NCBI GenBank assembly: GCA_910577255.1
Contig: CAJTMH010000002.1
Location: 186,001 to 250,000, forward strand
Origin: an uncultured Duncaniella sp.
Lineage (GTDB): Bacteria > Bacteroidota > Bacteroidia > Bacteroidales > Muribaculaceae
DNA length: 64,000 nt
Direction of reading: 5' to 3'
A program made the position numbers and the translations under genes. The notes under the pieces were generated by a model. It searched no databases, was not told where the DNA came from, and saw nothing but the letters and a program-made list of their open reading frames with translations. Every line of letters begins with the position of its first letter. Position 1 is the first letter of the stretch. Positions 17,948 through 26,426 of this stretch are shown piece after piece.

Positions 17948-18808
17948 TTATTTGTCTTTCTTATAATCGGGTTCGAGAGAAAGGGTACGACCATCATATT
18001 TGGGATCCTCAACCTCTTTACCATTTTCATCATAAGTTTTTTGGATTTTCACCTTTCCGCCAAATCTAGCATTAAGCATGCTTTCAGTATTGTTGTTGTA
18101 ATACTCATGGTCATCAAGTGCTTTGAGTCTGTCAACTTTTGAATAGTCATCTTGCTTATACATAGGAGTGATCAGACGGTCAGTCGCCTCAATACCTGTT
18201 GCCTCAAACAGGAATCCGCCTTCAGCTCCAGCCTTGAAGATCAAACCGGGAAGGCCATGCAGTTTCCATGGGCCATAGGGCATGGGCACCTCGGGTGAGA
18301 ACCATGCAGTCCAATGACGGCCATGATAATCGGCCTCAGCCTTCACGCATTCGTAACCCAGAATCGTGGCTGTGGAGTCAGGATGAATTTCCCATGAGAG
18401 TTCGGACAATGGCTCGGTGTAATATACCAACTCACCTCCTAATTTATCATATAATGTAAGACTCTCTTGTTCAGGCGTTGTGAAAACGTAGGTATAGATA
18501 CTTTTATTCGGCCCTTTACGGAGATCTATGCTCATCCCTTCGGCCGTTGTGACCACACATGCCTTATTGAAGATTTCCCGGTATTTCTCCTTTCCTTCAG
18601 GTGTCGATTTAAGCGAATCGACCCAAAGGCTCATGTCGTTGAAATATTTCGACTCTTTGGCAGAAGCAAGGAGTGTCATTTTTTCTTTCTTCATACCCCT
18701 ACGCAGTGATGGGAAACTATAATCATAGCTGACGATCATCTCGGCCTGCTGGGCCAAAGCAGTCATTGAGGCCACACTCATGACAAGTGCCGTAAGTACT
18801 TTTTTCAT
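17948..18808 (-). CDS. GLPGLI family protein
   Basis: A 286-residue secreted protein with a signal peptide (MKKVLTALVMSVASMTALAQ). It contains the name-giving motif in PYGPWKLHGLPGLIFKA, preceded by the usual YECVKAEADYHGRHWTAWFSPEVP block. The family is restricted to Bacteroidetes and has no known biochemical function; members often sit next to outer-membrane TonB-dependent receptors, as here. It is the last gene of the BlaI / M56 / receptor operon, 108 bp after the receptor, so it may have its own weak promoter. A link to periplasmic sensing or envelope handling is inference from context. Confidence 0.9.
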   Translation of the reverse strand: MKKVLTALVMSVASMTALAQQAEMIVSYDYSFPSLRRGMKKEKMTLLASAKESKYFNDMSLWVDSLKSTPEGKEKYREIFNKACVVTTAEGMSIDLRKGPNKSIYTYVFTTPEQESLTLYDKLGGELVYYTEPLSELSWEIHPDSTATILGYECVKAEADYHGRHWTAWFSPEVPMPYGPWKLHGLPGLIFKAGAEGGFLFEATGIEATDRLITPMYKQDDYSKVDRLKALDDHEYYNNNTESMLNARFGGKVKIQKTYDENGKEVEDPKYDGRTLSLEPDYKKDK

Positions 18809-18916
18809 TTTTTTCAGTATTTTTTTAATGTTACGATTTCGAATATTTTTAAAGCGTGGATACAGGGAGGATTGTGGGATGTAATATGCATCATCCCATA
18901 ATCTTTATAATCCGGC

Positions 18917-21553
18917 TCATTTCCTAAGTGACACTGTCAACATCAGTTCACGCCCGCGCAGCCAACGTTGGCTTTCAAACGAAGTAAGTTGATTGTAGGT
19001 CTTGTAATTATATGTCCTCTGATTGAAAATGTTGCTGAGATTGGCCGATAACTCGACGCGCTTGGTGAGTTTAAACACCAATTTGGTATCCAAAAGAAAG
19101 ACATTTTTGAAATTATCGCTGGTCAATTCATTTCGGTAATGCTCACCGCTTATATGCCATTCCCATTTCTTGTGAGGCATTATATTTATGAGCAATTCGT
19201 TCTGCATACTGCTAAGCCATGAGGCATCCTGGCTATTCATCGACAGGCGGCTTGACGAGAAATCAAAGCTGTAATCGAAACTTAGCCAACGCGTCGGAGA
19301 GCCGTTCACAGCAATCCCGGCGGACCATGATGTAGCTACGGAATTGACCGCAATATTCTCGGAGATAAGGTGTGATTCACTTCGGGAGAAGGCTCCTCTG
19401 AGGTTCGCGCTTCCGCGCATGAAATCAAGAGTCTTACCGAGGTTGCCACTCGACATCAAGCTATTACCGTCACTCTTGGCTGCCGAATAGGTGTAGACGA
19501 TGTAATCACCGTAAAGCTGCTGCGACAAAGTGTAGGGCAAATGGGTCCATGACTGCATCACAAACAGGTTAGCAAATACTCCCTTGCGGGTGTGCTTGTA
19601 TGCAAAATTTGCAGACACATTCTGGGATGTCGAGTTATAAAAGTCATCGACTCCCTGGCGGAACGAGCGGTAGTCAGTCATAATGAATCCCGGCTGAATC
19701 AGGTTGAGGTTCATCGGAGAGCGCCCTGCTCCACCCCTGAGCCCCAGCGAGAATCGGTTGTTTGGCTTCCAGTTCAGGCTTAACGATGGAGAAAAATACA
19801 CCTCGTCGCGGTTGGCAAGGGCCTTGTCGAAAGTATAATGCGAGAAACTCACAGGGGCGCTTAACGTCAGATTCACCTTTCTCACCCAGTACTCGAACTT
19901 CGGAGTAACATAGAGTGTCAGATAGTTTGTGTTGACAACGTTTTCGGTCTCATTGCCAAGTGAGGCTACTTCGTCGGTGACACCGGGGAGTTCGGCCGAC
20001 ATGTCGGGCAACCTTGAATCAAGAGTTCTGAAATAACCCTTAACACCACCTTCCAGACTGACGGTCACCCCTTTCACCGACAAGGCATAGGATGCGCTCT
20101 CGTGGGTGAAAAAGGCATGGTCGCCTACGTGTTGACGCAGATTGGCGCCGTCAATGGCAACCGAGAGTGTCTGAGGAAGTGATTCCCATTCGTTCACACT
20201 CTGGAAATTGACCAGATTGTTGCCTTTAAACCTCTTTATCAATTTGAAGTTATTGCTGACGTAGTAGTCGGGCAATGATGCCGTCTGACTGTTAGGTATC
20301 GACCCTGTGACATCAAGCGACAAATCATCCCAATCAATATTTGTCTTCAAGGTGTTATTGATGAACGCGGTCTTCCGGTTGAGTTCATAAATGAATTTTC
20401 CTGATAGCGAATGAGACCGATCCACGCCCTTACGATCCTCGGTGATCACACGTTCACCACCTTCTGTACCGGGGAGGAAATATGTGGTGACGTTTGCTGC
20501 GGCCGATGAAACACGGTTGTAGGAATAATCAATCTGCGCTTTCACTTCTCCTTGGCCGAGCTTCCACAGGCTGTTGGTGGAAACCAAAGCCGAGCGGTTA
20601 AAAAGCGTCCTCTTGGCATTCAGATCCGGCACACCCGGGAGCGAGAGGCCAACGTAGCGGCTCAGACCGGTGCTGCGTCGGCCAGCAAAGAAATCGGTAA
20701 CCTGTGCCGAGAGGTTCTCGCCAATATTGTTTGACTTGAAAGTGGTGATGTTCTGGAACGAGGGCATCACAGCCATAGCAAATATCTCGCCATCCCAAAT
20801 TCCCCCTTCGGGTTGCCAACTGTAACCGCCACCGGCCTCTCCGTGGACCGTCCAAGTGGCTTTGGCCTTGTTCTTTAACTTCAAGTTGATGGCCGCTTTC
20901 TCCGAGAAGCTGATGCCTGAGAGCACCTGCATAGGCTGATGATTCTCCATGACCTCCACAGCTCCGACATCATCATGGTTGATTCCGTTGGTGGCTATTC
21001 CGTATTTTCCCCCAAGCAGGTCAGAGCCTTCGATATAGAACTTGTTTATGTCCTCACCCTGATATTTGATTTTGCCTGATTTCTCGACATCTATACCTGG
21101 CATACGCTTGAGCACATCACCTATCGACCTGTCCTGATTCTGGGCAAAGCTCCCGACGTTGTATGTGATGGTGTCACCCTGCTCCCGGATACGGTCGGCC
21201 TTAACAGTGACTTCCTTTAGCACTGTAGCCCCATGCTCCATATAAATCGTCAACGGAAAAGCTACACTGTCAAGAGCCACCGACTGTTTGGCATAGCTCA
21301 TCATCGACACTTCCAACCGACATCCTTTCACCGACGGCATTGTTATAGAAAATCCACCATCCCCCTTAGTGGTGGCATACTTTTTTATCTTTCCGTCCGC
21401 ACCCTTGATGATGACAGATGCCCCCGTAAGAGGGTCATTGTCACCTGCATCAATAACATCCCCCGTCACATTGACCTGGGCTATGATATTCATCCCCGCC
21501 AACAGGACGAGAAATGAAAGTAAGAGACGACGGTTAAGCGAGACAATCCACAT
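18917..21553 (-). CDS. TonB-dependent-receptor-like outer-membrane beta-barrel protein
   Basis: An 878-residue protein: signal peptide (LLLSFLVLLAGMNIIAQ), carboxypeptidase-regulatory-like domain (about 28-110, NVTGDVIDAGDNDPLTGASVIIKG), plug (about 115-230, with GDVLKRMPGIDVEKSGKIKYQG and INKFYIEGSDLLGGKYGIATNGINHDDVGAVEVMENH), then a long barrel of the OMP_b-brl_3 type ending LSNIFNQRTYNYKTYNQLTSFESQRWLRGRELMLTVSLRK. There is no SusD partner, so it belongs to the SusC-independent class seen with M56/BlaI regulators. It lies 20 bp after the M56 gene in the same operon. The cargo is unknown. Confidence 0.85.
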   Translation of the reverse strand: MWIVSLNRRLLLSFLVLLAGMNIIAQVNVTGDVIDAGDNDPLTGASVIIKGADGKIKKYATTKGDGGFSITMPSVKGCRLEVSMMSYAKQSVALDSVAFPLTIYMEHGATVLKEVTVKADRIREQGDTITYNVGSFAQNQDRSIGDVLKRMPGIDVEKSGKIKYQGEDINKFYIEGSDLLGGKYGIATNGINHDDVGAVEVMENHQPMQVLSGISFSEKAAINLKLKNKAKATWTVHGEAGGGYSWQPEGGIWDGEIFAMAVMPSFQNITTFKSNNIGENLSAQVTDFFAGRRSTGLSRYVGLSLPGVPDLNAKRTLFNRSALVSTNSLWKLGQGEVKAQIDYSYNRVSSAAANVTTYFLPGTEGGERVITEDRKGVDRSHSLSGKFIYELNRKTAFINNTLKTNIDWDDLSLDVTGSIPNSQTASLPDYYVSNNFKLIKRFKGNNLVNFQSVNEWESLPQTLSVAIDGANLRQHVGDHAFFTHESASYALSVKGVTVSLEGGVKGYFRTLDSRLPDMSAELPGVTDEVASLGNETENVVNTNYLTLYVTPKFEYWVRKVNLTLSAPVSFSHYTFDKALANRDEVYFSPSLSLNWKPNNRFSLGLRGGAGRSPMNLNLIQPGFIMTDYRSFRQGVDDFYNSTSQNVSANFAYKHTRKGVFANLFVMQSWTHLPYTLSQQLYGDYIVYTYSAAKSDGNSLMSSGNLGKTLDFMRGSANLRGAFSRSESHLISENIAVNSVATSWSAGIAVNGSPTRWLSFDYSFDFSSSRLSMNSQDASWLSSMQNELLINIMPHKKWEWHISGEHYRNELTSDNFKNVFLLDTKLVFKLTKRVELSANLSNIFNQRTYNYKTYNQLTSFESQRWLRGRELMLTVSLRK

Positions 21554-21573
21554 GACTTACTGACGTTTTCCAA

Positions 21574-22719
21574 TTATTGTTTACCCTCTGTATGGGATGC
21601 CTCTGTGACGACATCTATGCGCTTACGGCCCTTCCCTATCGTGATTGACTCGATTGCTGACGGATCAATTTCATTCAACGATCCACTCGGTGACTTCATA
21701 CCGTCAATATACACCTCTATACCCTGCTCTTCCAAAGATTCACGACGAGGTACAGTGGATTTCTCAGTGTCAGAACTCCGAGAATAGCCTACGACAATCA
21801 CTTCATCCAAGTCAATCACACGCAGCTTCTGCATGACACCGGCAGGAGATACCGCAGCTTTGACTACCGGAGAGTAAAGCGTCAGCCCGCTTGCAGTCAC
21901 ACCCACCACAAGGAGCAGATAACGCAAACGGTTCCAAAGAGATATCTCACCGGGGCGGTTCATCATTGATATGCGTTGACGCAGCTTGGAGTGATTAAGG
22001 TTATTGGCGAGGGTCGGGAATTTGGAGCCCACTGCCTTCTTGAGCAGTAACATCTGGTAGTCCCTGAGATCGAGACCATTGGAAACAGCATACGCGTCAG
22101 CCTGATACTCGTGCACAGATTTGAGTTCGGCCCTTAGGAGCCAAGCAGCCGGATTATACCAGAATATCACGGCAAACAGTTGCGCCACCAACATGTCGAG
22201 CGAATGTCCGTGGACAATATGCCCCAGTTCGTGTGTGATTATCGGACTGCCACACTCTTCGTAATCATCTGAATTTATCACTATAATCTTTCCGATGCTG
22301 AAGGGCGCAAGATTTTTGGAGGAAGTCACATATATGGTCTGGCCATCGACTTCCATGCGCCGACAACCACGAACTACCATGTATATTCTCACAAGCTGTG
22401 TGATGGTCAAAAGGAGCACTACTCCCATTCCCATAGTCCATATCCGAGCCATCGCAGACAATTTAGGGAGCCAGAACGCCGGAGTGACAATCTCGTTTGA
22501 AGAGTCCCTGATGACCACCGACGGAACAACGTCGGTATTGGATAAATCAAATAGTGTCAGACAAGGGAAGAGCACCAGACTAATCACATAGATTCCCAGC
22601 AGGGCACAACGGTTTGCCACAAATTGCTTCTCGGACGCAAGGCCTGCGCGATAAACAATCCACAAAATAAACATCGGGACGGAGACGGCCAATGTGTATT
22701 GGAATAATTGAGTCATCAT
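21574..22719 (-). CDS. M56 family metallopeptidase (BlaR1-like) with TonB-plug-like tail
   Basis: A 381-residue membrane protease sensor. TM helices occur near 8-25, 38-58, 95-115 and 265-285. The zinc site is HELGH (163-167) with E204 in VHEYQADAYA as third ligand. BlaR1-type proteases cut BlaI/MecI repressors when they sense an envelope signal; the repressor gene lies 3 bp upstream. Instead of a penicillin-binding sensor, the C-terminus (about 300-372) carries LDEVIVVGY, then VYIDGMKSPSGSLNEIDPSAIESITIGKG, which resembles the linker and plug of TonB-dependent receptors. The tail is probably periplasmic and may contact the receptor encoded next. This layout recurs in Bacteroidetes, but the function of the tail is unknown to me. 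Confidence 0.88.
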   Translation of the reverse strand: MMTQLFQYTLAVSVPMFILWIVYRAGLASEKQFVANRCALLGIYVISLVLFPCLTLFDLSNTDVVPSVVIRDSSNEIVTPAFWLPKLSAMARIWTMGMGVVLLLTITQLVRIYMVVRGCRRMEVDGQTIYVTSSKNLAPFSIGKIIVINSDDYEECGSPIITHELGHIVHGHSLDMLVAQLFAVIFWYNPAAWLLRAELKSVHEYQADAYAVSNGLDLRDYQMLLLKKAVGSKFPTLANNLNHSKLRQRISMMNRPGEISLWNRLRYLLLVVGVTASGLTLYSPVVKAAVSPAGVMQKLRVIDLDEVIVVGYSRSSDTEKSTVPRRESLEEQGIEVYIDGMKSPSGSLNEIDPSAIESITIGKGRKRIDVVTEASHTEGKQ

Positions 22720-22722
22720 TGG

Positions 22723-23100
22723 TCAATCGTGTTTCTTATTTTCTATCATATCCAATAGCTGACGCAGCTGAACTGCATCAATCTGATCATCCTCCACGAG
22801 CTGTGACACCATCGAGAAGCAATTGCCGAAATAGCGTTTAACCATTTTTCCGACAGCATTACGGCGATAGTCGGCCATGGGCTTTATCGCATAATAATTA
22901 AATCCACCGTAGCGACCCTGCTCGTGTCCCACATATCCTTTCTTTTCGAGGGTTCTGACAAATGTGGACACCGTGTTGATGTGGGGGCACGGCTCCGAGA
23001 AATGTCCGGCAAGTTCCTTTACCGAACATGGACCATACTGCCATAGCAACAACATGGTCTCTTCTTCCTTATCCGTAAGTTTTTCTTTTTCCTCTGCCAT
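22723..23100 (-). CDS. BlaI/MecI/CopY-type transcriptional repressor
   Basis: A 125-residue winged-helix protein starting MAEEKEKLTDKEEETMLLLWQYGPCSVKELAGHF at 23100; the longer reading from 23259 runs through the promoter and operators. The recognition part reads PHINTVSTFVRTLEKKGYVGHEQ. The C-terminal helix (MVSQLVEDDQIDAVQLRQLLDMIEN) is the dimerisation part cut in BlaI homologues. It should repress its own operon (BlaI, M56 peptidase, receptor, GLPGLI) by binding the operators at 23103-23182 and be released by cleavage through the M56 protein. Confidence 0.9.
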   Translation of the reverse strand: MAEEKEKLTDKEEETMLLLWQYGPCSVKELAGHFSEPCPHINTVSTFVRTLEKKGYVGHEQGRYGGFNYYAIKPMADYRRNAVGKMVKRYFGNCFSMVSQLVEDDQIDAVQLRQLLDMIENKKHD

Positions 23101-23102
23101 CT

Positions 23103-23182
23103 CAACGAGATTTTTCGTTATGATGGCAAAGGTATAACATTTAATTTTTGCATGCAAGAAAAATGAACGAAAAATCTCGTTG
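23103..23182 (-). promoter_or_regulatory. Promoter flanked by two inverted operator copies (likely BlaI-type repressor sites)
   Basis: CAACGAGATTTTTCGTT (23103-23119) recurs as a perfect 17-bp inverted copy (23166-23182). Each copy is itself a dyad (AACGA, 6 bp, TCGTT). Between them the minus strand has TACCTTTG (23134-23127), a -7 element, with TTGC 19 bp upstream. The proximal copy lies at about +1 to +20 and the distal one upstream of -33, a layout suited to repression by two bound dimers. Confidence 0.8.
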
Positions 23183-23194
23183 AAGAAAAATCTA

Positions 23195-23734
23195 TCACAG
23201 ATTTTCCAAAAGTTTTTCGAACGCCATTCTTGTCCCCCGGCCGTAACGCACCTCGCCACAATAGGTGAAGCCCAGCTTTCTCAACAAGCCAAGCATGGCA
23301 GTGTTGTCAAAATTCGTGTCGACCTTAAAGCTCGTCACCCCGCGCGCGAGCGCAAGATTCCCTACGGCAGTAAGCACACGTGTACCGATGCCACGGCCAC
23401 CAAGGTCACGCCTTACAGCCAAACGGTGTAACACCACATATTCGCCCCTCGACAACCAGCATCCTTCAAGCTCGTCATAGGCCGGCTCACCGTCAAAGGT
23501 CACGGCTCCGTACGCCACGACCTCACCGTTGAGCTCCATCACATAGCCTATGCCTTTTCCCATATCATCCCTGACATGCGCGGCATTAGGATAAGATTCA
23601 TCCCACTGGCATTTTCCTTCAGCCAACATTTTCGTGACTGCCAATCTCAATATTTCACACACCGGGACAAGGTCAGCCTCAGTGGCTATCCTGAACACAA
23701 AATCATCGAATCGGGGAACAGCAGAAACACACAT
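23195..23734 (-). CDS. GNAT N-acetyltransferase
   Basis: A 179-residue protein with the GNAT core: YVMELNGEVVAYGAVTFDGEP (strands 2-3), YVVLHRLAVRRDLGGRGIGTRVLTAVGNLA (acetyl-CoA loop, here R-D-L-G-G-R-G-I-G) and FKVDTNFDNTAMLGLLRKLGFTYCGEVRYGRG. The substrate is unknown. Its promoter lies at 23775-23782. The gene ends 12 bp before the distal BlaI-type operator, so read-through could enter the next operon. Confidence 0.88.
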   Translation of the reverse strand: MCVSAVPRFDDFVFRIATEADLVPVCEILRLAVTKMLAEGKCQWDESYPNAAHVRDDMGKGIGYVMELNGEVVAYGAVTFDGEPAYDELEGCWLSRGEYVVLHRLAVRRDLGGRGIGTRVLTAVGNLALARGVTSFKVDTNFDNTAMLGLLRKLGFTYCGEVRYGRGTRMAFEKLLENL

Positions 23735-23774
23735 AATGATGATAATGAAATAATGACGATGGAATCTATTACGG

Positions 23775-23782
23775 CAAAGTTA
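23775..23782 (-). promoter_or_regulatory. Promoter -7 element of the GNAT gene
   Basis: Minus-strand TAACTTTG lies about 41 bp before the start at 23734. Confidence 0.5.
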
Positions 23783-24138
23783 CGAAATCACATCGTCACC
23801 TACAAAACCTGTGCCACCCGACGCGTATAAAAATATCGACCTATGTTCACACGCAAGCCGATATAAAGTCAGGCGTTTTGATTATCAATTCCGACTCTCG
23901 GCCTACATACCGTATAGCCACAACAAGGTGTCATCCGGGCTTAATAGTAGCCTCTTACTTCTCACCTTTGGCAGGAAACTGCCGGGCTGTCTCAGTGGCG
24001 CGTCTGAAAAACCGCCACCAGCCCTGGGCAAACTTGGCAAAACGGCGAAGGCCAGTGGGGACGGCGGCAGCCTCATCCGTCTCTTTTATATGGATGAGAC
24101 GAATGAGACTGCTTCTAATCAGTCAAGAAGCCGTCCAG
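23783..24138. other. Intergenic stretch without a supported gene
   Basis: Overlapping plus-strand readings exist here but lack family features, start signals or conserved composition. The stretch holds one short copy of the ATGAGAC repeat (24072-24109) just past the stop of the 24139-25446 gene, and otherwise nothing recognised. Confidence 0.5.
24072..24109. repeat. Short copy of the ATGAGAC repeat with inverted arm
   Basis: CTCATCCGTCTC (24072-24083) is followed by two direct ATGAGAC units (24094-24100, 24103-24109; period 9). The inverted arm pairs with the direct units, as in the three larger arrays at 58938-60723. It sits 30 bp past the stop of a minus-strand gene and may act as its transcript end. 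Confidence 0.65.
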
Positions 24139-25446
24139 TCATTTCACTATCACCTTGTCAACGTTGCTGCCGGCCTTGCGGACATAGATGCCCGGGGCAA
24201 GCGGTTCAGCCTGCTCAATGCCCTGAAGATTATAGTATGCCGGGGTAGATTCGGGATTGGTGTAGACATCTGTTATTATCGACGACTGGCCGGTGATGGT
24301 GAGCGAATATAGGTCGCTCGGGGCATAGCCCTCTTTCTGGGCTATGAAATTCAGCATCAAAGGTTCACCGGAATATACGATTGGACGAGCCGAGAGTCTG
24401 TAGGTTTTGCCCTCATGTTCATCCCCCGCTGCAACCGTTGCATAAAGCGACGCTTGGGCAGCAGAGGCAGATGGAAGCTCAGGCTCCAAACCGTCAAGCG
24501 TGTAGTATATCTCCACATCGTCATCACGTTCGATCAGGATTGTCTGACCGGCTTTGTAGCCTGACTCGGACGGAGGAGTGAAATGTCCGGCGAGTTCAGA
24601 GGTCGCCGCCAGTGTGAAGCCGGCAGTCAGAAGATTGCTGTGGAGATACACTTCCCCCTTGGCGAAATCGTCACGCACATATCGTGCCAACGCCCACAAA
24701 GTCTTGTAAGGTCCGGGATTGGGAATCTGATATTCCTCGGTCTGGATATTATTCACCGTGATTCCGGTCGAGAGGATCGTATTGCGGTCCACCTCCTCCC
24801 CGTCATTTATTATATAAGAGAGATAATATGGGGTGTCGACCGTGCGTACTGTGATAGGCTCATTGGGTGTCAGTGCCAAGCTCTCGTTGGCAAGCTCCAA
24901 CGGAGGCAGCACCTCGCGGTAAAGACAGATTGGCTCGGTGGAAGAATAGTTGAACTTTTCACCGTTGACAGTCGAATTGTAGAGCAGCGGCCAGGACTTC
25001 GAATTGGTAATATCACGCATGTACATCTTAACCACACCATCCGTGACCGAGATAGACACATTGAACCCCGAGACACTTGCTCCGCCATCGTATGAAAGAT
25101 TCTTGCTCGAGTATCCGAGAAACCCCTTCGGCGACTGGACGAGCCACGGATATCCGGGGAAATCCTTGCTGTTGTCAATGAGACGCATGACCTGTATGGC
25201 GCTCTTGTCCTCGTCCGAAAGGATGATGCTGCCATCCGGCTGACGTGTGATGTCAACGGCGAGATAACGCGTTGTCTTGATTTCACCAAGCGCCTTGTCA
25301 TAATCGCGAGCCACTATTATATAGTGGTCATGATCAGTGACCTCATCCTGCGACGTGACTAACCGGAAGGTGCTGCTGTCGGCACTACTGACCAGACTGC
25401 CCACACCAAAAGCAATACATAAAACTGCAATCAATCTAAATGGCAT
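24139..25446 (-). CDS. Secreted protein with chitobiase-C-like repeat and C-terminal sorting-type tail
   Basis: A 435-residue protein with a signal peptide (MPFRLIAVLCIAFGVGSLVSSA). The N-terminal about 180 residues are beta-rich and unrecognised (FRLVTSQDEVTDHDHYIIVARDYD). Residues about 290-385 resemble the chitobiase/beta-hexosaminidase C-terminal-type fold (YKAGQTILIERDDDVEIYYTLDGLEPELPS ... RLSARPIVYSGEPLMLNFIAQKEGYAPSDLYSLTI). The last about 40 residues (YYNLQGIEQAEPLAPGIYVRKAGSNVDKVIVK) match the short T9SS-type C-terminal tails of Bacteroidales. No active site is seen. It is probably a surface or outer-membrane-vesicle protein. Confidence 0.7.
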   Translation of the reverse strand: MPFRLIAVLCIAFGVGSLVSSADSSTFRLVTSQDEVTDHDHYIIVARDYDKALGEIKTTRYLAVDITRQPDGSIILSDEDKSAIQVMRLIDNSKDFPGYPWLVQSPKGFLGYSSKNLSYDGGASVSGFNVSISVTDGVVKMYMRDITNSKSWPLLYNSTVNGEKFNYSSTEPICLYREVLPPLELANESLALTPNEPITVRTVDTPYYLSYIINDGEEVDRNTILSTGITVNNIQTEEYQIPNPGPYKTLWALARYVRDDFAKGEVYLHSNLLTAGFTLAATSELAGHFTPPSESGYKAGQTILIERDDDVEIYYTLDGLEPELPSASAAQASLYATVAAGDEHEGKTYRLSARPIVYSGEPLMLNFIAQKEGYAPSDLYSLTITGQSSIITDVYTNPESTPAYYNLQGIEQAEPLAPGIYVRKAGSNVDKVIVK

Positions 25447-25861
25447 AGCCTAAAATATTTATATGAATTTATAATAAAGGAAATTACGTAGGTTATATCG
25501 GCATGAGCCAAAGCTATTAATATTATTTAATAAATCAAAATTCCGGCACGTTATTTTAACTATTTTTACGAAAAAACATCCTCTAACCAATGAATTTCCA
25601 ACAAAAATGTGAAAGATATCACCCACACGGCTGTGTATTTGCTGTGAATTTGCTGCACATCTTGAGATAACGCTAATGCTGTCGATGAAAACAAAATCAA
25701 ACCTATTGGAGACACAGACGAAAATAAACCACAGACCACGCGAAAAACCAACCTCCAGCCCCACTGAAGCATTTTCCCCAGGCATCGTCTCGCTGTCGGA
25801 CTCTAAAAAACTATGAATTTCCAACAAACTTGCCATTAAAATCAAAAAATCTCCTAAAATA
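25447..25861. other. AT-rich intergenic stretch with a 16-bp direct repeat
   Basis: No gene is supported over about 415 bp. ATGAATTTCCAACAAA occurs at 25590-25605 and 25813-25828, each shortly after CTCTAA. This could be the trace of an earlier insertion upstream of the tRNA gene. Confidence 0.4.
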
Positions 25862-25893
25862 TTTGGAGGATTCAAAAAAACTCTCTACCTTTG
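25862..25893 (+). promoter_or_regulatory. Promoter of tRNA-Phe
   Basis: TTTG (25862-25865), a 20-bp spacer and TACCTTTG (25886-25893) match the Bacteroidetes consensus exactly. The tRNA begins about 70 nt after the expected start point. Confidence 0.8.
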
Positions 25894-25968
25894 CATCGCA
25901 AAACAAAAACGGCGACTATCACGCATTTAAAAGCCGCCATCAAAAAACAGCCATCGTTTTGCATCAAA

Positions 25969-26041
25969 GGTGCCATAGCTCAGTTGGTAGAGCAAAGGAC
26001 TGAAAATCCTTGTGTCCCCGGTTCGATTCCTGGTGGCACCA
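25969..26041 (+). tRNA. tRNA-Phe (GAA)
   Basis: A 73-nt cloverleaf: acceptor GGTGCCA/TGGCACC, D-arm GCTC..GAGC with AGTTGGTAGA, anticodon stem AAGGA/TCCTT with loop CTGAAAA (anticodon GAA), T-arm CCCGG-TTCGATT-CCTGG, discriminator A. The terminal CCA is not encoded as such. Its 3' end is the attachment site of the integrated elements that follow. Confidence 0.97.
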
Positions 26042-26043
26042 CA
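26030..26043 (+). repeat. Attachment site copy 1 (att in the tRNA-Phe 3' end)
   Basis: CTGGTGGCACCACA recurs at 39453-39466 and 46613-46626. Here it is preceded by TTC-C as part of the T-arm; the other two copies read TTCTGG, so they come from element ends rather than a tRNA gene. Confidence 0.85.
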
Positions 26044-26044
26044 G

Positions 26045-26085
26045 AAGACCGCTAATTCTCAATGAGTTAGCGGTCTTTCTTTTAC
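26045..26085 (+). terminator. Terminator of tRNA-Phe supplied by the element left end
   Basis: An 11-bp perfect stem, AAGACCGCTAA (26045-26055) with TTAGCGGTCTT (26067-26077), is followed by TCTTTT. The homologous left end of segment 3 has the same hairpin with one mismatch. Confidence 0.85.
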
Positions 26086-26385
26086 CCACACCCCTCCCAG
26101 TCACCACAAAAGTCACCACGCCCACCGTAAATCATTGAAATATTGATGATTATATATGTCATGGTGTACATGTATCTATTTCGCACGACACTTAATGCGC
26201 TGATAATTAATGTAAATTGGCGCATCATTCATAGTCATTCACCATCATTCAATCCCACCCCACAGCCTCGCAACCCCAAACTTTAACAGAATTTAACCAT
26301 AATCGGTGGCAGAAAATGCAGTGACCTCAACCGAAAATCAGGCCGGGTCACCACGCTAAATCGTTAAAATCTTCAAAAAAATTCT

Positions 26386-26393
26386 TAACTTTG
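26386..26393 (+). promoter_or_regulatory. Promoter -7 element at the inner edge of the element left end
   Basis: TAACTTTG lies 34 bp before the gene at 26427. In segment 3 the matching promoter (46970-46977) instead starts a structured RNA. Confidence 0.55.
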
Positions 26394-26426
26394 TGTTTAA
26401 GATAGACAATTAAATTAGATATTGAC

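Larger units (their letters stand above)
26041..26400. repeat. Left-end sequence of segment 1, homologous to 46624-46984
   Basis: About 360 bp of clear similarity to the left end of segment 3: the tRNA terminator hairpin, the GTCACCAC pairs, CATTCATAGTCATTCACCATC, CCACAGCCTCGCAACCCC, and a terminal TAACTTTG promoter. No gene is present. This is the attachment and arm-site end of the element family. Confidence 0.8.

Noticed and set aside
23811..24312. Two plus-strand readings over the intergenic region and the end of the 24139 gene
   Set aside because: They overlap a well-supported gene on the other strand and lack any family or start features.
25459..25875. A 138-residue gene between the secreted protein gene and tRNA-Phe
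   Set aside because: Composition is random, rich in Phe, Ser and Ile, with no start signal, and it overlaps the tRNA promoter.
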